In this document: positions 1-7,526 of the stretch, piece by piece | Numbering within the stretch: position 1 is the first letter of the stretch | How the letters are laid out: each line of letters starts with the position of its first letter | Assembly (NCBI GenBank): GCA_017480485.1 | Contig: JAFVAN010000019.1 | Coordinates: 1-17,217, forward strand | Length of the DNA: 17,217 bases | Direction of reading: 5' to 3' | DNA from: Ruminococcus sp. | GTDB taxonomy: Bacteria; Bacillota_A; Clostridia; Oscillospirales; Ruminococcaceae | Position numbers and translations under genes: made by a program | The notes under the pieces: generated by a model | What the model saw: the letters and a program-made list of their open reading frames with translations, nothing else | Told to the model about the DNA's origin: nothing | Databases searched by the model: none

Positions 1-36
1 CATAGCCTTCCTATAATTTGTGAGTTTTAGTGCGCA

Positions 37-95
37 TCGCGAGGGAGCCCTCGCGGTTTACACCGTTGTAAACGAGCTTGCGAGTGCTCACGCGA
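37..95 (+). repeat. Dispersed intergenic repeat, copy A
   Basis: First of four copies in this window (others at 5810-5867, 16895-16953 and 17132-17191). The left end is CGCGAGGGAG, the middle is variable, and the right arm (67-95) is almost invariant, containing GAGCTTGCGAGTGCTCACGC. In this copy the left half folds as GCGAGGG-AG-CCCTCGC and the middle as GTTTACA-CCGT-TGTAAAC, two perfect 7-bp hairpins. The outer ends TCGCG/CGCGA are inverted. No ORF is associated. It resembles a REP- or MITE-like element, but the family is not one I recognise. Confidence 0.8.
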
Positions 96-162
96 CCTGC
101 CCCGGCGGGGCACCGCCCGAGCTTGCGAGTGCTCACGCGACTTGCCCGGGCGGGGCACCGCC
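73..162 (+). repeat. 45-bp tandem duplication at the right arm of repeat copy A
   Basis: Positions 73-117 and 118-162 are two adjacent 45-bp units with only two or three mismatches. Each starts CGAGCTTGCGAGTGCTCACG and ends in a GC hairpin of the type TGCCCC-GGC-GGGGCA followed by CCGCC. The unit therefore contains most of the conserved right arm of the dispersed repeat plus a downstream hairpin. It looks like a local duplication of the arm alone. Confidence 0.85.
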
Positions 163-475
163 TTTTGTGTTATTTGACGAATAATAGACGATCTGAGAGG
201 CGATATGGGTGCCCCGAGGTCGGCTTTTTTCTTTTTTGTCTGAAAAAACGGACTGACAGCGCTCGTTCACAAAAAATTTAGAAATTACAAATAAGTAACA
301 TTCTGCGCCCCTTGGGTAACATTTTTTAATCGGGAACACTGGATTAGACCCCTGTTTTAATAGTTCGTTCACACATTTTGCGGCATAATATGTTACAATT
401 TGTAATAAGTTACGAGTGAGTTTTACCCTTTTTTGAAGCACAAAAAGTTTTTTGAACAATTTTACTATAAAACAC
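163..475. other. AT-rich intergenic spacer with no supported gene
   Basis: Much more AT-rich than the flanking genes. ORFs on both strands here have no recognisable domain, unlike codon use, and no clear ribosome binding site. Runs of T at 226-236 follow only a weak CCGA-GG-TCGG stem, so I do not call a terminator. Nothing else is visible before the promoter at 476. Confidence 0.5.
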
Positions 476-504
476 TTGCAAATTCTATCGTTTTTTGTTA
501 TAAT
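476..504 (+). promoter_or_regulatory. Sigma-A promoter of the CdaR-type regulator
   Basis: TTGCAA (476-481), a 17-bp spacer and a perfect TATAAT (499-504). Transcription should begin near 511, giving a leader of about 68 nt. Confidence 0.8.
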
Positions 505-514
505 AATTGTGTAA

Positions 515-549
515 AGACTTTTTTCAAAGGATCGCTCTGCGATCAGTCT
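515..549 (+). promoter_or_regulatory. Leader stem-loop before the CdaR-type regulator
   Basis: AGACT (515-519) pairs with AGTCT (545-549), and inside it GATCGC (530-535) pairs with GCGATC (539-544) around a TCT loop. It lies just after the predicted transcription start and has no T-tract, so it is not an obvious terminator. A stabilising or protein-binding leader structure is possible. Confidence 0.4.
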
Positions 550-578
550 GAATTTTGCAAGATGAGAGGGAAAAACTT

Positions 579-1664
579 ATGTCAAACAGATTATTCCAAA
601 GCGTTGTTCACCAGATGAGGGACACTATCGACTGCACGATAGGAGTTATTGATGAGGCCGCTACCATCATCGCCTGCTCGGAGCTTGCTCAGGTCGGGAC
701 GACCAATGAGTTCGTTTCGTTCGATCTCAGCGATTCTCATGACATATTCGTAAGAGACGGCTATACCTACAAGCCCTTCGGCGCTCACATGAAGCCCGAT
801 TACGCCGTTTTTGTAGAGGGCACCGACGAGGTGGCCGCAAAGTACGCCAGCATCCTCGCCATCACGCTCTCCAGCATCAAGCAGTATTACGACGAGAAAT
901 ACGACCGCAATAACTTCATCAAGAACGTTGTGCTGGATAACGTGCTCCCCGGCGACATCCACGTTAAGGCAAGAGAGCTTCACTTCAGCTCTGACACCTC
1001 CCGCGTGGCACTGCTCATCAGGATCATCGCCTCGAACGACGTTTCTGCCTTTGACGTTATCCAGAACCTCTTCCCCGACAAGAATAAGGACTTTGTCTTC
1101 AATATCACCGAGACCGATATCGTGCTCATCAAGGAAGTTGCCCCCGGCATCGACCCCAAGGATCTTGAAAAGCTTGCAAGATCAGTGTCCGACACCCTGA
1201 GCGGCGAGTTCTATACCAGAGTCAACGTCGGCATCGGTACGGTAGTTGAAGGCGTGAGAGATCTCGCGCGCTCCTTCAAGGAGGCACAGATAGCCCTCGA
1301 GGTCGGAAAGGTCTTCGATACCGACAAGGTCATCTGTTCCTATGATAACCTGGGTATAGCAAGGCTCATCTATCACCTTCCCACAACGCTCTGCGAGACC
1401 TTCCTCAAGGAAGTGTTCAAGAAGGGCTCGATAGAGTCTCTTGACCACGAAACGCTCTTCACCATACAGAAGTTCTTCGAGAACAACCTCAATGTTTCCG
1501 AGACCTCCAGAAAGCTTTTCGTCCACAGAAATACGCTCGTGTACAGACTTGAAAAAATCAAAAAGCTTACGGGACTCGACCTGAGAGAGTTTGACCACGC
1601 GATCATCTTCAAGATCGCCCTTATGGTCAAGAAATATCTGACAGCAAATCCTGTCAAATTCTGA
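579..1664 (+). CDS. CdaR/PucR-family transcriptional regulator
   Basis: A 361-residue DNA-binding regulator. The C-terminus (about residues 293-353) is the PucR-type helix-turn-helix: NLNVSETSRKLFVHRNTLVY followed by RLEKIKKLTGLDL. The middle (about 140-270) matches the degenerate GGDEF-like domain of CdaR proteins. The N-terminal 120 residues would be the sensing part, and the ligand cannot be told. An upstream in-frame TTG at 555 gives eight extra residues, but the ATG at 579 is preceded by GAGAGGG at 8-nt spacing and is preferred. It has its own strong promoter and is closed by a terminator before ftsE. Family members often regulate sugar-acid or nitrogen genes. No such genes lie nearby, so the target is unknown. 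Confidence 0.85.
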   Translation: MSNRLFQSVVHQMRDTIDCTIGVIDEAATIIACSELAQVGTTNEFVSFDLSDSHDIFVRDGYTYKPFGAHMKPDYAVFVEGTDEVAAKYASILAITLSSIKQYYDEKYDRNNFIKNVVLDNVLPGDIHVKARELHFSSDTSRVALLIRIIASNDVSAFDVIQNLFPDKNKDFVFNITETDIVLIKEVAPGIDPKDLEKLARSVSDTLSGEFYTRVNVGIGTVVEGVRDLARSFKEAQIALEVGKVFDTDKVICSYDNLGIARLIYHLPTTLCETFLKEVFKKGSIESLDHETLFTIQKFFENNLNVSETSRKLFVHRNTLVYRLEKIKKLTGLDLREFDHAIIFKIALMVKKYLTANPVKF

Positions 1665-1695
1665 TAGCTCATAGCTCAGTCAAAGAAAAAGCAAA

Positions 1696-1728
1696 GCGGT
1701 CGGGCCCACGCCCGACCCGCCTTTTTTT
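1696..1728 (+). terminator. Rho-independent terminator after the CdaR-type regulator
   Basis: GCGGTCGGGC (1696-1705) pairs with GCCCGACCCGC with one bulge around a CCAC loop, followed by seven T. Flanking GCAAA/TTTGC can extend the stem. Confidence 0.85.
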
Positions 1729-1774
1729 GCGCCGCAGCGGCGTTATCCCTTACTATTCTAAGGATGTGTTTTTC

Positions 1775-2461
1775 TTGGTAGAATTCAAGGACGTTTCAGT
1801 CACCTACTCCAGCGGAGTGGACGCGCTGAATAAGGTCAACCTGAAGATCAACGACGGCGACTTCGCCTTTGTTGTAGGCCCCTCGGGCGCAGGTAAGTCA
1901 ACACTGATAAAGCTTATCCTCAAGGAGATCGACGCTACCTCGGGAGAGGTAACGGTAAACGGCTTTAACCTGAGAAAGCTGCCCCGCCGCAAGGTGCCTG
2001 CCCTGCGCAGGACCATCGGCGTCGTTTTCCAGGACTTCCGGCTCATACCCACAATGACGGTGTATGAGAACGTTGCCTTTGTGCTGAGAGTTATCGACGC
2101 TCCCGCAAAATATATCCGCAGCAGAGTGCCCTATGTTATAAACCTTGTGGGCCTCTCGAAGAAAGCGAAAAGCTATCCCAACGAGCTCTCGGGCGGCGAG
2201 CAGCAGAGAGTGGCTCTGGCCCGCGCCCTCGTCAATGACCCCCAGCTCATAATCGCGGACGAGCCTACGGGTAATATCGACCCCGCCCTGTCCTACGAGA
2301 TAGTCGGACTGCTCAAGGGCATCAACGAGTGCGGAACCACCATCCTTATGGTCACCCACGAGCACGACCTTGTGCGCTACTTCGGCGGAAGGATAATAAA
2401 TATCAACAGCGGCAATATCGCCTTTGATGAAGTTGTAGGAGGCACAAATGAAGATCAGTAG
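1775..2461 (+). CDS. ftsE: Cell-division ABC transporter ATP-binding protein FtsE
   Basis: ATPase of the FtsEX complex, which sits at the division site and uses ATP to switch on cell-wall hydrolases outside the cell. It has all ABC motifs: Walker A GPSGAGKST (residues 35-43), Q-loop Gln86, signature LSGGEQQ (138-144), Walker B LIIADEP (158-164) and switch His195. The start is TTG at 1775, preceded by AAGGA at 1760-1764. It gives a 228-residue protein, the usual FtsE length, beginning MVEFKDVSVTY. A further upstream TTG at 1727 lies in the terminator region and is rejected. It overlaps ftsX by 14 bp, showing co-translation. A CGCCGC-A-GCGGCG palindrome (1730-1742) lies just upstream. No convincing promoter is seen between the terminator and the start, so read-through may contribute. 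Confidence 0.95.
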   Translation: MVEFKDVSVTYSSGVDALNKVNLKINDGDFAFVVGPSGAGKSTLIKLILKEIDATSGEVTVNGFNLRKLPRRKVPALRRTIGVVFQDFRLIPTMTVYENVAFVLRVIDAPAKYIRSRVPYVINLVGLSKKAKSYPNELSGGEQQRVALARALVNDPQLIIADEPTGNIDPALSYEIVGLLKGINECGTTILMVTHEHDLVRYFGGRIININSGNIAFDEVVGGTNEDQ

Positions 2462-3353
2462 TGCAAGATACCTTATTCATCAGGGCTTCAAGGGCATCTG
2501 GAAAAACAGAATGATGTCCTTCGCGTCCTTCTGCATCATGCTCGTCTCCCTGCTTATGGTGGGAATGAGCGTGCTGATGGCCATAAACCTTAACCGCATC
2601 ATCGGCGGCATCGAGGACAAGAGCGAGGCCGTGGTGCAGATCAAGGACGGAGTTTCCGAGGCCGACAGGGAAGAGCTGCAAAAGCAGATAAAGAGCATCC
2701 CCAATGTACATACCGTCGAGTTCTACTCGAAGGAGCAGGCCTGGGAGAACATGGTCAAGGATATGTCCAAGCAGCAGCAGGACCTCTTCCGCTATGCCGA
2801 CGACAACCCCCTGCCCGATACCTTCAAGATAACAGTCATCGACATCCAGAAGATGAGCGAGACCACAACCCTTATCGAGAACATGGAGAACGTTGAGTCC
2901 ACAAAGAGCCCCACAAAGCTCACCAACGTTCTTGTTAGCCTCAGAAGGCTGCTGGTCATCCTTTCGGGAGCCATCGTTATCGCGCTCATCATCGTTTGCC
3001 TGATAATAATCTCCAACACCACAAGAGCAAGCGTGTTCACCCGCCGCAAGGAAATAAACATAATGAAATATGTCGGCGCCAAGAACAGCTTTATCAGGAT
3101 ACCCTTCTTCATCGAGGGAATGATCGTGGGCATCCTTGCCGCAGGCGGTGCCCTGCTGCTGACCAAGTTCGCCTATGAGGGCGTGTATAACATCTTCAAC
3201 GATGACTTCACCCTCTGGACCGTGCTGGGCGTCAGCAACCTCTATCCCTTCAACGACCTGTTCACTAAGGTCGCCATAGCCTATGTCGCCACCGGTGCGC
3301 TCATCGGCGCTGTTGGTACCTCCTTCAGCACCGGAAAGCACCTGAAGGTATAA
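2448..3353 (+). CDS. ftsX: Cell-division permease-like protein FtsX
   Basis: Membrane partner of FtsE. The 301 residues show the FtsX layout: a short cytoplasmic N-terminus, TM1 (about 25-47), a large extracellular loop (about 48-165) that in characterised species contacts the hydrolase, then three TM segments (about 170-193, 215-237 and 272-294). The cytoplasmic segment after TM2 has the family-typical TRRKEINIMKYVGAKNSFIR. AGGAGG at 2437-2442 lies 5 nt before the ATG, inside the end of ftsE. The M23 gene beginning at 3493 is the likely partner hydrolase. Confidence 0.95.
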   Translation: MKISSARYLIHQGFKGIWKNRMMSFASFCIMLVSLLMVGMSVLMAINLNRIIGGIEDKSEAVVQIKDGVSEADREELQKQIKSIPNVHTVEFYSKEQAWENMVKDMSKQQQDLFRYADDNPLPDTFKITVIDIQKMSETTTLIENMENVESTKSPTKLTNVLVSLRRLLVILSGAIVIALIIVCLIIISNTTRASVFTRRKEINIMKYVGAKNSFIRIPFFIEGMIVGILAAGGALLLTKFAYEGVYNIFNDDFTLWTVLGVSNLYPFNDLFTKVAIAYVATGALIGAVGTSFSTGKHLKV

Positions 3354-3425
3354 GCAGATCAAATTTATCCGGACCTTAAAAATGGGGCGCCCCTCGGGGC
3401 GATGAAGCAATAACGTGTGTAAAAA

Positions 3426-3455
3426 TTCACAGCGGCAGCAGCGGAAAGATATATA
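3426..3455 (+). promoter_or_regulatory. Possible promoter before the first M23 gene
   Basis: TTCACA (3426-3431), 18-bp spacer, TATATA (3450-3455). The match is only moderate and ftsX transcription may simply run on. A CGCCCC-TC-GGGGCG hairpin without a T-tract lies upstream, near 3388-3402. Confidence 0.3.
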
Positions 3456-3492
3456 AGTGCAGCGCCGCAGGACCTGTTTGGAGGATCACAGC

Positions 3493-5076
3493 ATGAACAC
3501 TAAGGGTATGCTAAAGCGAGGATTGGCCGCAGCTACGGCCGTGCTCGCCGCATTCACCATCCTTTCGGGAGCAAACAATGCGTTTATCCCGACAAACACG
3601 GCAGCCGCCTCAGAGCTCACCGAAAAGGAAAAGGAGCTCAACGAGCAGGCTGAGGAAAACGCCTCTGCCATTGACGAAAAGAAGGCCGAGCTCGAGGAGC
3701 TCGAGCAGAAGCAGGCAGAGCTTGACGCCCAGATCGAGGCCACCGAGGGCGACCTTTCCCAGGAGGAAGAGAATCAGGCCGCTATCGCCGAGCAGATCGA
3801 GACCGTCGAGACCACCCTCGCTACCCTCGAGGAGTCTATCGTTGCCCTCAATGCTCAGATAGAGGAGCTTGAAAAGAACATCGCCGAAAAGGAGGCCGCC
3901 ATCGAGGTCAAGAAGATTGAGATCACCGACGGCATCAGCGATTTCAAGCAGCGCATCAGGGCAATGTACATAGCAGGAAACGAGTCCTATTCGGACATCC
4001 TTGTAGGTGCCACGGACTTCTACGATATGCTGATGAAGCTGGAGCTGGTCAAGAGAGTTGCCGACCACGATAACGAGATGATCGACGACCTTGTTGAAAA
4101 GAAGGACCAGCTGGAGGCCGACGAAGCGGCCCTCGAGGCCGAAAAGGCCGAGCTCGAGGCCAACAAGGCCGACCTGCTGGAGCAGCAGAACAAGCACGAG
4201 GCCCAGCGCGACAAGCTGGATATCCTCTACTCCAAGAGCCAGGCAATGATAAACCAGCTGGAGGAGGACAAGCAGGCCTTTATCGCCGCTCAGGAGCAGC
4301 GTCAGGCCGAGCAGGAAGCCTTTGAGGCCGATCTTATGAAGCTCTTTGAGGAGCAGGAGGAGATCAAGGAGGCCCAGGAGGCCGAGAAGAAGCGCAAGGA
4401 AGAGGAAGAGCGCAAGCGCAAGGAGGAAGAGGAGCGCAAGCGCAAGGAAGAGGAAGAGCGCAAAAAGAAGGAGGAGGCCGAGCGCCAGGCAGCTCTGCTA
4501 AGAGAGCAGCAGCAACAGCAGCAGGTCACCTCACCCACCCTTCCCTCTACCTCGAGCACCGGAAGCTCCGGCTCCGGCAGCAGCTCAGGCTCGGGAAGCA
4601 CCGGCTCTTCGGGCAGCACCGCCTCTACCGATAACTCGGATTACGGCTACAGCGACAAGTCCATGTTCACATGGCCCTGCCCCGGCTTCTACCACATCTC
4701 CTACGGCGTTGGCTGGAGATGGGGCTCCTATCACCAGGGCATAGATATCTACTCTGCTAATATCAGAGGCGCAAACATCTGCGCGGCAGCGGACGGCACT
4801 GTTATCAGAGTCGTTAACGGCTGTCCCCACGACTACGGCAAGACCTGGAGCTGCGGCTGCGGCGGCGGCTACGGAAATTACTGCATAATCGACCACGGCG
4901 GCGGGTACTGGACCCTCTACGGACACTCCGAGGGCATCACCGTCACTGTCGGACAGCAGGTAAAGCAGGGCGATGTACTGGGCACCGTCGGTTCCACAGG
5001 CCACTCTACGGGCCCGCACCTCCACTTTGAGGTAAGAATAAACGGCGTTGCGCAGAACCCCCAGAACTACGTTTAA
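3493..5076 (+). CDS. Secreted coiled-coil M23 (LytM) peptidase, PcsB/CwlO-like FtsEX partner
   Basis: A 527-residue exported peptidoglycan endopeptidase. Order: signal peptide (1-39, ending TAAA), long coiled coil (about 43-300), an E/K/R repeat helix (299-333), a Gln run (339-344), a Ser/Gly/Thr linker (352-379) and a C-terminal M23 domain (392-527). Zinc and catalytic residues are intact: His414 and Asp418 in HQGID, His478 in LYGH, and His509/His511 in HLHFE. So it should be an active enzyme, unlike degenerate EnvC. Residues 151-200 (QRIRAMYIAGNESYSDILVG onwards) match the segment conserved in PcsB-like proteins. The ATG at 3493 has GGAGG 8 nt upstream; an upstream GTG at 3457 would add 12 non-signal residues. 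Position after ftsX argues for FtsX control. The M23 domain carries a Cys-rich insert (Cys444, 454, 456, 464). Confidence 0.9.
   Translation: MNTKGMLKRGLAAATAVLAAFTILSGANNAFIPTNTAAASELTEKEKELNEQAEENASAIDEKKAELEELEQKQAELDAQIEATEGDLSQEEENQAAIAEQIETVETTLATLEESIVALNAQIEELEKNIAEKEAAIEVKKIEITDGISDFKQRIRAMYIAGNESYSDILVGATDFYDMLMKLELVKRVADHDNEMIDDLVEKKDQLEADEAALEAEKAELEANKADLLEQQNKHEAQRDKLDILYSKSQAMINQLEEDKQAFIAAQEQRQAEQEAFEADLMKLFEEQEEIKEAQEAEKKRKEEEERKRKEEEERKRKEEEERKKKEEAERQAALLREQQQQQQVTSPTLPSTSSTGSSGSGSSSGSGSTGSSGSTASTDNSDYGYSDKSMFTWPCPGFYHISYGVGWRWGSYHQGIDIYSANIRGANICAAADGTVIRVVNGCPHDYGKTWSCGCGGGYGNYCIIDHGGGYWTLYGHSEGITVTVGQQVKQGDVLGTVGSTGHSTGPHLHFEVRINGVAQNPQNYV
4390..4485 (+). repeat. 24-bp in-frame repeat encoding a charged helix
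   Basis: About four units of a 24-bp repeat inside the first M23 gene encode the octapeptide KRKEEEER with small changes. Alternating K/R and E blocks at i to i+4 spacing are the signature of a stable single alpha-helix rather than a true coiled coil. It sits between the coiled coil and the Gln and Ser/Gly linkers, as a rigid spacer. The repeat is prone to slippage. Confidence 0.75.
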
Positions 5077-5087
5077 TAATGTTTTAA

Positions 5088-5126
5088 AGCCCTGTGTATT
5101 TTTGACGGTACACAGGGCTGTGTTTT
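5088..5126 (+). terminator. Terminator after the first M23 gene
   Basis: AGCCCTGTGTA (5088-5098) pairs perfectly with TACACAGGGCT (5109-5119), followed by GTGTTTTCT. It closes the ftsE-ftsX-M23 unit. Confidence 0.8.
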
Positions 5127-5144
5127 CTAAAAGGCGGTGTCTCA

Positions 5145-5732
5145 ATGGATGTGATATTTATCTGCGGGGCCAGCGGGGTGGGGAAGTCTACCCTTGCAAA
5201 GGGGCTCTGTCGGCGGCTCGGGGGCGTGCTCATCGAGCAGAACATGGTCCCCGAATTCTCGATACCCGAGGGCTGCCCCGACGAGGGCGCCTTTGAGGAG
5301 CGGGTCTGCTGGGGAAATATGCTGGTGCAGATCGAGTATTTTCTCAACTCCCGCTTCCGCAATATCATAGCCTTGGATTTTGATGACATCCGCACCTGCG
5401 AGATACCCGCCATCTTTGGCGGTCGGGAGCATATCATCCTTAGACTGTATTCCGGCAGGCCCGAGCAGCTGCTGGCGCAGCTTGAAAAAAGGCGGGAGCA
5501 GGGCGAGGGGCTCTTTGACCCCGCTCAGTCCCTGCAGTGGAACGAGGCCATAGGCCGCCGCCCGCTGCTGCCCAATGAGGTCAAAATAGACGTCGCGGGC
5601 AAGACCCCCGAGGAGGTGCTGGAGGAGGCTCTGGGCCTAATAGAAAGCGCCGAGCCTCGGCCCGTGACGGATTATTTCCCCGATAACAGAGGGTATATGT
5701 CGTGGGTAAAGAGCAGGCAGGGGAAGCTTTGA
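5145..5732 (+). CDS. P-loop NTPase, adenylate-kinase-like fold, function unknown
   Basis: A 195-residue cytoplasmic protein. Walker A is GASGVGKST (residues 8-16), right after a hydrophobic strand. A second strand ending IIALDFDD (74-81) is a Walker B candidate. The LRLYSGRPEQLLAQLEKRRE segment (99-118) resembles the lid helix of small kinases. The end, VKIDVAGKTPEEVLEEAL, resembles the last strand and helix of shikimate- or gluconate-kinase-like proteins. This suggests a small-molecule kinase or nucleotide-dependent enzyme, but no substrate can be named. Its ribosome binding site (AAAGGCGG) is mediocre and no promoter is evident between the upstream terminator and the ATG. It sits between the two M23 paralogs. 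Confidence 0.75.
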   Translation: MDVIFICGASGVGKSTLAKGLCRRLGGVLIEQNMVPEFSIPEGCPDEGAFEERVCWGNMLVQIEYFLNSRFRNIIALDFDDIRTCEIPAIFGGREHIILRLYSGRPEQLLAQLEKRREQGEGLFDPAQSLQWNEAIGRRPLLPNEVKIDVAGKTPEEVLEEALGLIESAEPRPVTDYFPDNRGYMSWVKSRQGKL

Positions 5733-5809
5733 GTTGATATTCCCTCGGCGAGCACAGGCCCTAAGGGAGCGAAATAAAATTCGCACAAGCCTTCTGATGG
5801 CCACCGTTC

Positions 5810-5867
5810 CGCGAGGGAGTCCCGGCACATAACACCGTTGTAAACGAGCTTGCGAGTACTCACGCGA
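5810..5867 (+). repeat. Dispersed intergenic repeat, copy B
   Basis: Same family as copy A: CGCGAGGGAG at the left end and the conserved right arm ending CACGCGA. It has a single G-to-A change in the right arm (GAGTACTCACG) and a diverged middle. The right end lies only 7 nt from the Shine-Dalgarno sequence of the second M23 gene, so any transcript from upstream would carry it in the leader. Confidence 0.8.
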
Positions 5868-5874
5868 CTTAAAA

Positions 5875-5884
5875 AAGGAGGTGA
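5875..5884 (+). promoter_or_regulatory. Near-perfect ribosome binding site deciding a GTG start
   Basis: AAGGAGGTGA is complementary to the 3' end of 16S rRNA over its full length and lies 5 nt before GTG at 5890. It supports the GTG as the true start of the second M23 protein. Confidence 0.85.
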
Positions 5885-5889
5885 ACTGA

Positions 5890-7503
5890 GTGAAGAATTA
5901 TAAGTGGAGCGTTAAAAGAATTGCCGCTATGCTGGCAGCGGCTGCTATCTGCCTGAGCGGCGTGTCCAATAGCTACGCCGAGGAGTATGAGCTGCCCGAG
6001 GACGGGGATACTGCCGAGCAGGGGACCGACGGGGAGAACGAGGACGACAGCTCCCGTGATATTTTTGATGTCATCTACATCCCCGAGGAGGAGCAGCCGG
6101 AGGAGCCCGAGGAGTCGGAGAGCTATGACTATCCCGAAGAGCCCGAGACCCCCGAATATCCCGAGGACAGCAAAGCGCAGGATGACAGCAGCTATGAGTA
6201 TCAGCCCCCCGCCGAGGAGCAGGGGAGCCCCGACTACAGCGCCCCCGACAACACTCAGTCACAGCCCGAAAGCGGCGGCACTACCGCAGGCTCCGAGGCC
6301 CTCGACGTCTCGCCCTATACCGACAGGCTCGAGGAGCTGGACAGGATGCAGGAGGTCCTGGACGAGCAGCTCCAAGGCCTTTCGGATAACATCGAGGACG
6401 AGAAGCAGCGCGGGAAGACCATCACCGAAAAGGTCAAGACCGTGAATGAAAAGATAAGCATCATCAATTCCTACCTGACAAGGCTGGAATTCAGTATAAG
6501 CGCAAACCAGCGGGGCCTAGAGGCCAAGCAGCGGGAGATCGACCGAAGGATAGATGCCTATAAAAAGCGCATCCGCGCCCTCTACCTTGCGGGAGACAGC
6601 AACTACCTTGATGTGCTGCTGGGCTCCGCCGATATCTATGACGTGCTTATGCGGATAGATATGATCGAGAGGGTCACGGAGTACGACAATACCTTCATCG
6701 ACCGCCTGAACGAGGAAAAGGCCCGTCAGGAGGAGATACAGAAGCAGCTGGACGCCGAGCGGACCGAGTACGACAGCCGCTTGGAGGAGCTGAATAATGA
6801 AAAGAAGGAGCTCGAAAAGCTGCTGGAGGAGTCGGCGGAGGCCAGAGCTGCCATGCAGGACGAGGTGGCCAACCTTGATATGCAGAACGAGGCCTACGCC
6901 GCCGAGCGCAGGAGCTTCGAGGCGGAGCTTTCGGATATCCTGAAATCAGACTACGGAGACTCCGACGAGGACAAGCAGCGGGAGGCCGCCGAGGCCGCCG
7001 CGTCGGTGAAGCTTGCAGAGCTGCGGGACGGCATTAGCCAGCGCATCGAGAACGGCGAGACCATCGGCCGTGAGGAGTGCCGCTATACCTTCGCTTGGCC
7101 CGCCCCGGGAGTTTACTATATCTCCTACGGCGTCGGCGCCCGCTGGGGAAGATACCACCACGGGATAGATATCTCGGGAGATAAGTATGACCGCGTCTGC
7201 GCCTCCGAGAGCGGCACGGTCCTGCGCACCAATACCTCCTGCCCCCACGACTACGGAAAGAGCGAGTCCTGCGGCTGCGGCGGAGGCTACGGGAATTATA
7301 TAATCATCGACCACGGCAACGGCTTTCTGACCCTCTACGGCCACCTGACCGAGGTGGATGTGGAGCCCGGCGACCACGTCAACGAGGGCGATCTCATAGG
7401 CCTGATGGGCTCTACGGGTTTCTCCACAGGCGACCACCTGCATTTCGAGATACGCTATAACGGCAATTACCTGAACCCCTCGGCCTTCGTTGAGCTGCAA
7501 TGA
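5890..7503 (+). CDS. Second secreted coiled-coil M23 (LytM) peptidase
   Basis: A 537-residue paralog of the protein at 3493-5076. Order: signal peptide (1-30, ending SYA), an acidic Pro/Glu/Asp/Tyr-rich spacer (31-135), coiled coil (about 145-390) and M23 domain (399-537). Active-site residues are present: His423 and Asp427, His485 in LYGH, His517/His519 in HLHFE. The PcsB-like segment is at 226-272 (KRIRALYLAGDSNYLDVLLG onwards), clearly alignable with the first paralog. The Cys insert is conserved too (CPHDYGK, Cys451, then SCGCGGGYGNY, Cys461/463). The paralogs differ in the spacer: acidic and N-terminal here, charged helix and Ser/Gly linker before the M23 domain there. It may be another FtsEX client or a separately timed hydrolase. 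No terminator is seen; the 95-bp array follows. Confidence 0.9.
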   Translation: MKNYKWSVKRIAAMLAAAAICLSGVSNSYAEEYELPEDGDTAEQGTDGENEDDSSRDIFDVIYIPEEEQPEEPEESESYDYPEEPETPEYPEDSKAQDDSSYEYQPPAEEQGSPDYSAPDNTQSQPESGGTTAGSEALDVSPYTDRLEELDRMQEVLDEQLQGLSDNIEDEKQRGKTITEKVKTVNEKISIINSYLTRLEFSISANQRGLEAKQREIDRRIDAYKKRIRALYLAGDSNYLDVLLGSADIYDVLMRIDMIERVTEYDNTFIDRLNEEKARQEEIQKQLDAERTEYDSRLEELNNEKKELEKLLEESAEARAAMQDEVANLDMQNEAYAAERRSFEAELSDILKSDYGDSDEDKQREAAEAAASVKLAELRDGISQRIENGETIGREECRYTFAWPAPGVYYISYGVGARWGRYHHGIDISGDKYDRVCASESGTVLRTNTSCPHDYGKSESCGCGGGYGNYIIIDHGNGFLTLYGHLTEVDVEPGDHVNEGDLIGLMGSTGFSTGDHLHFEIRYNGNYLNPSAFVELQ

Positions 7504-7526
7504 GGTACAGCACCTGCAGCATTAGC

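Noticed and set aside
226..240. Terminator before the T-rich run
   Set aside because: Only a 4-bp CCGA/TCGG stem precedes it; too weak to call.
133..459. 108-residue minus-strand ORF in the left spacer
   Set aside because: No domain, no ribosome binding site recognised, atypical composition, and part of it reads through the tandem repeat.
2403..3410. 335-residue minus-strand ORF opposite ftsX
   Set aside because: Shadow of a well-supported gene caused by GC-rich third positions; His/Gly/Leu-rich sequence without a domain.
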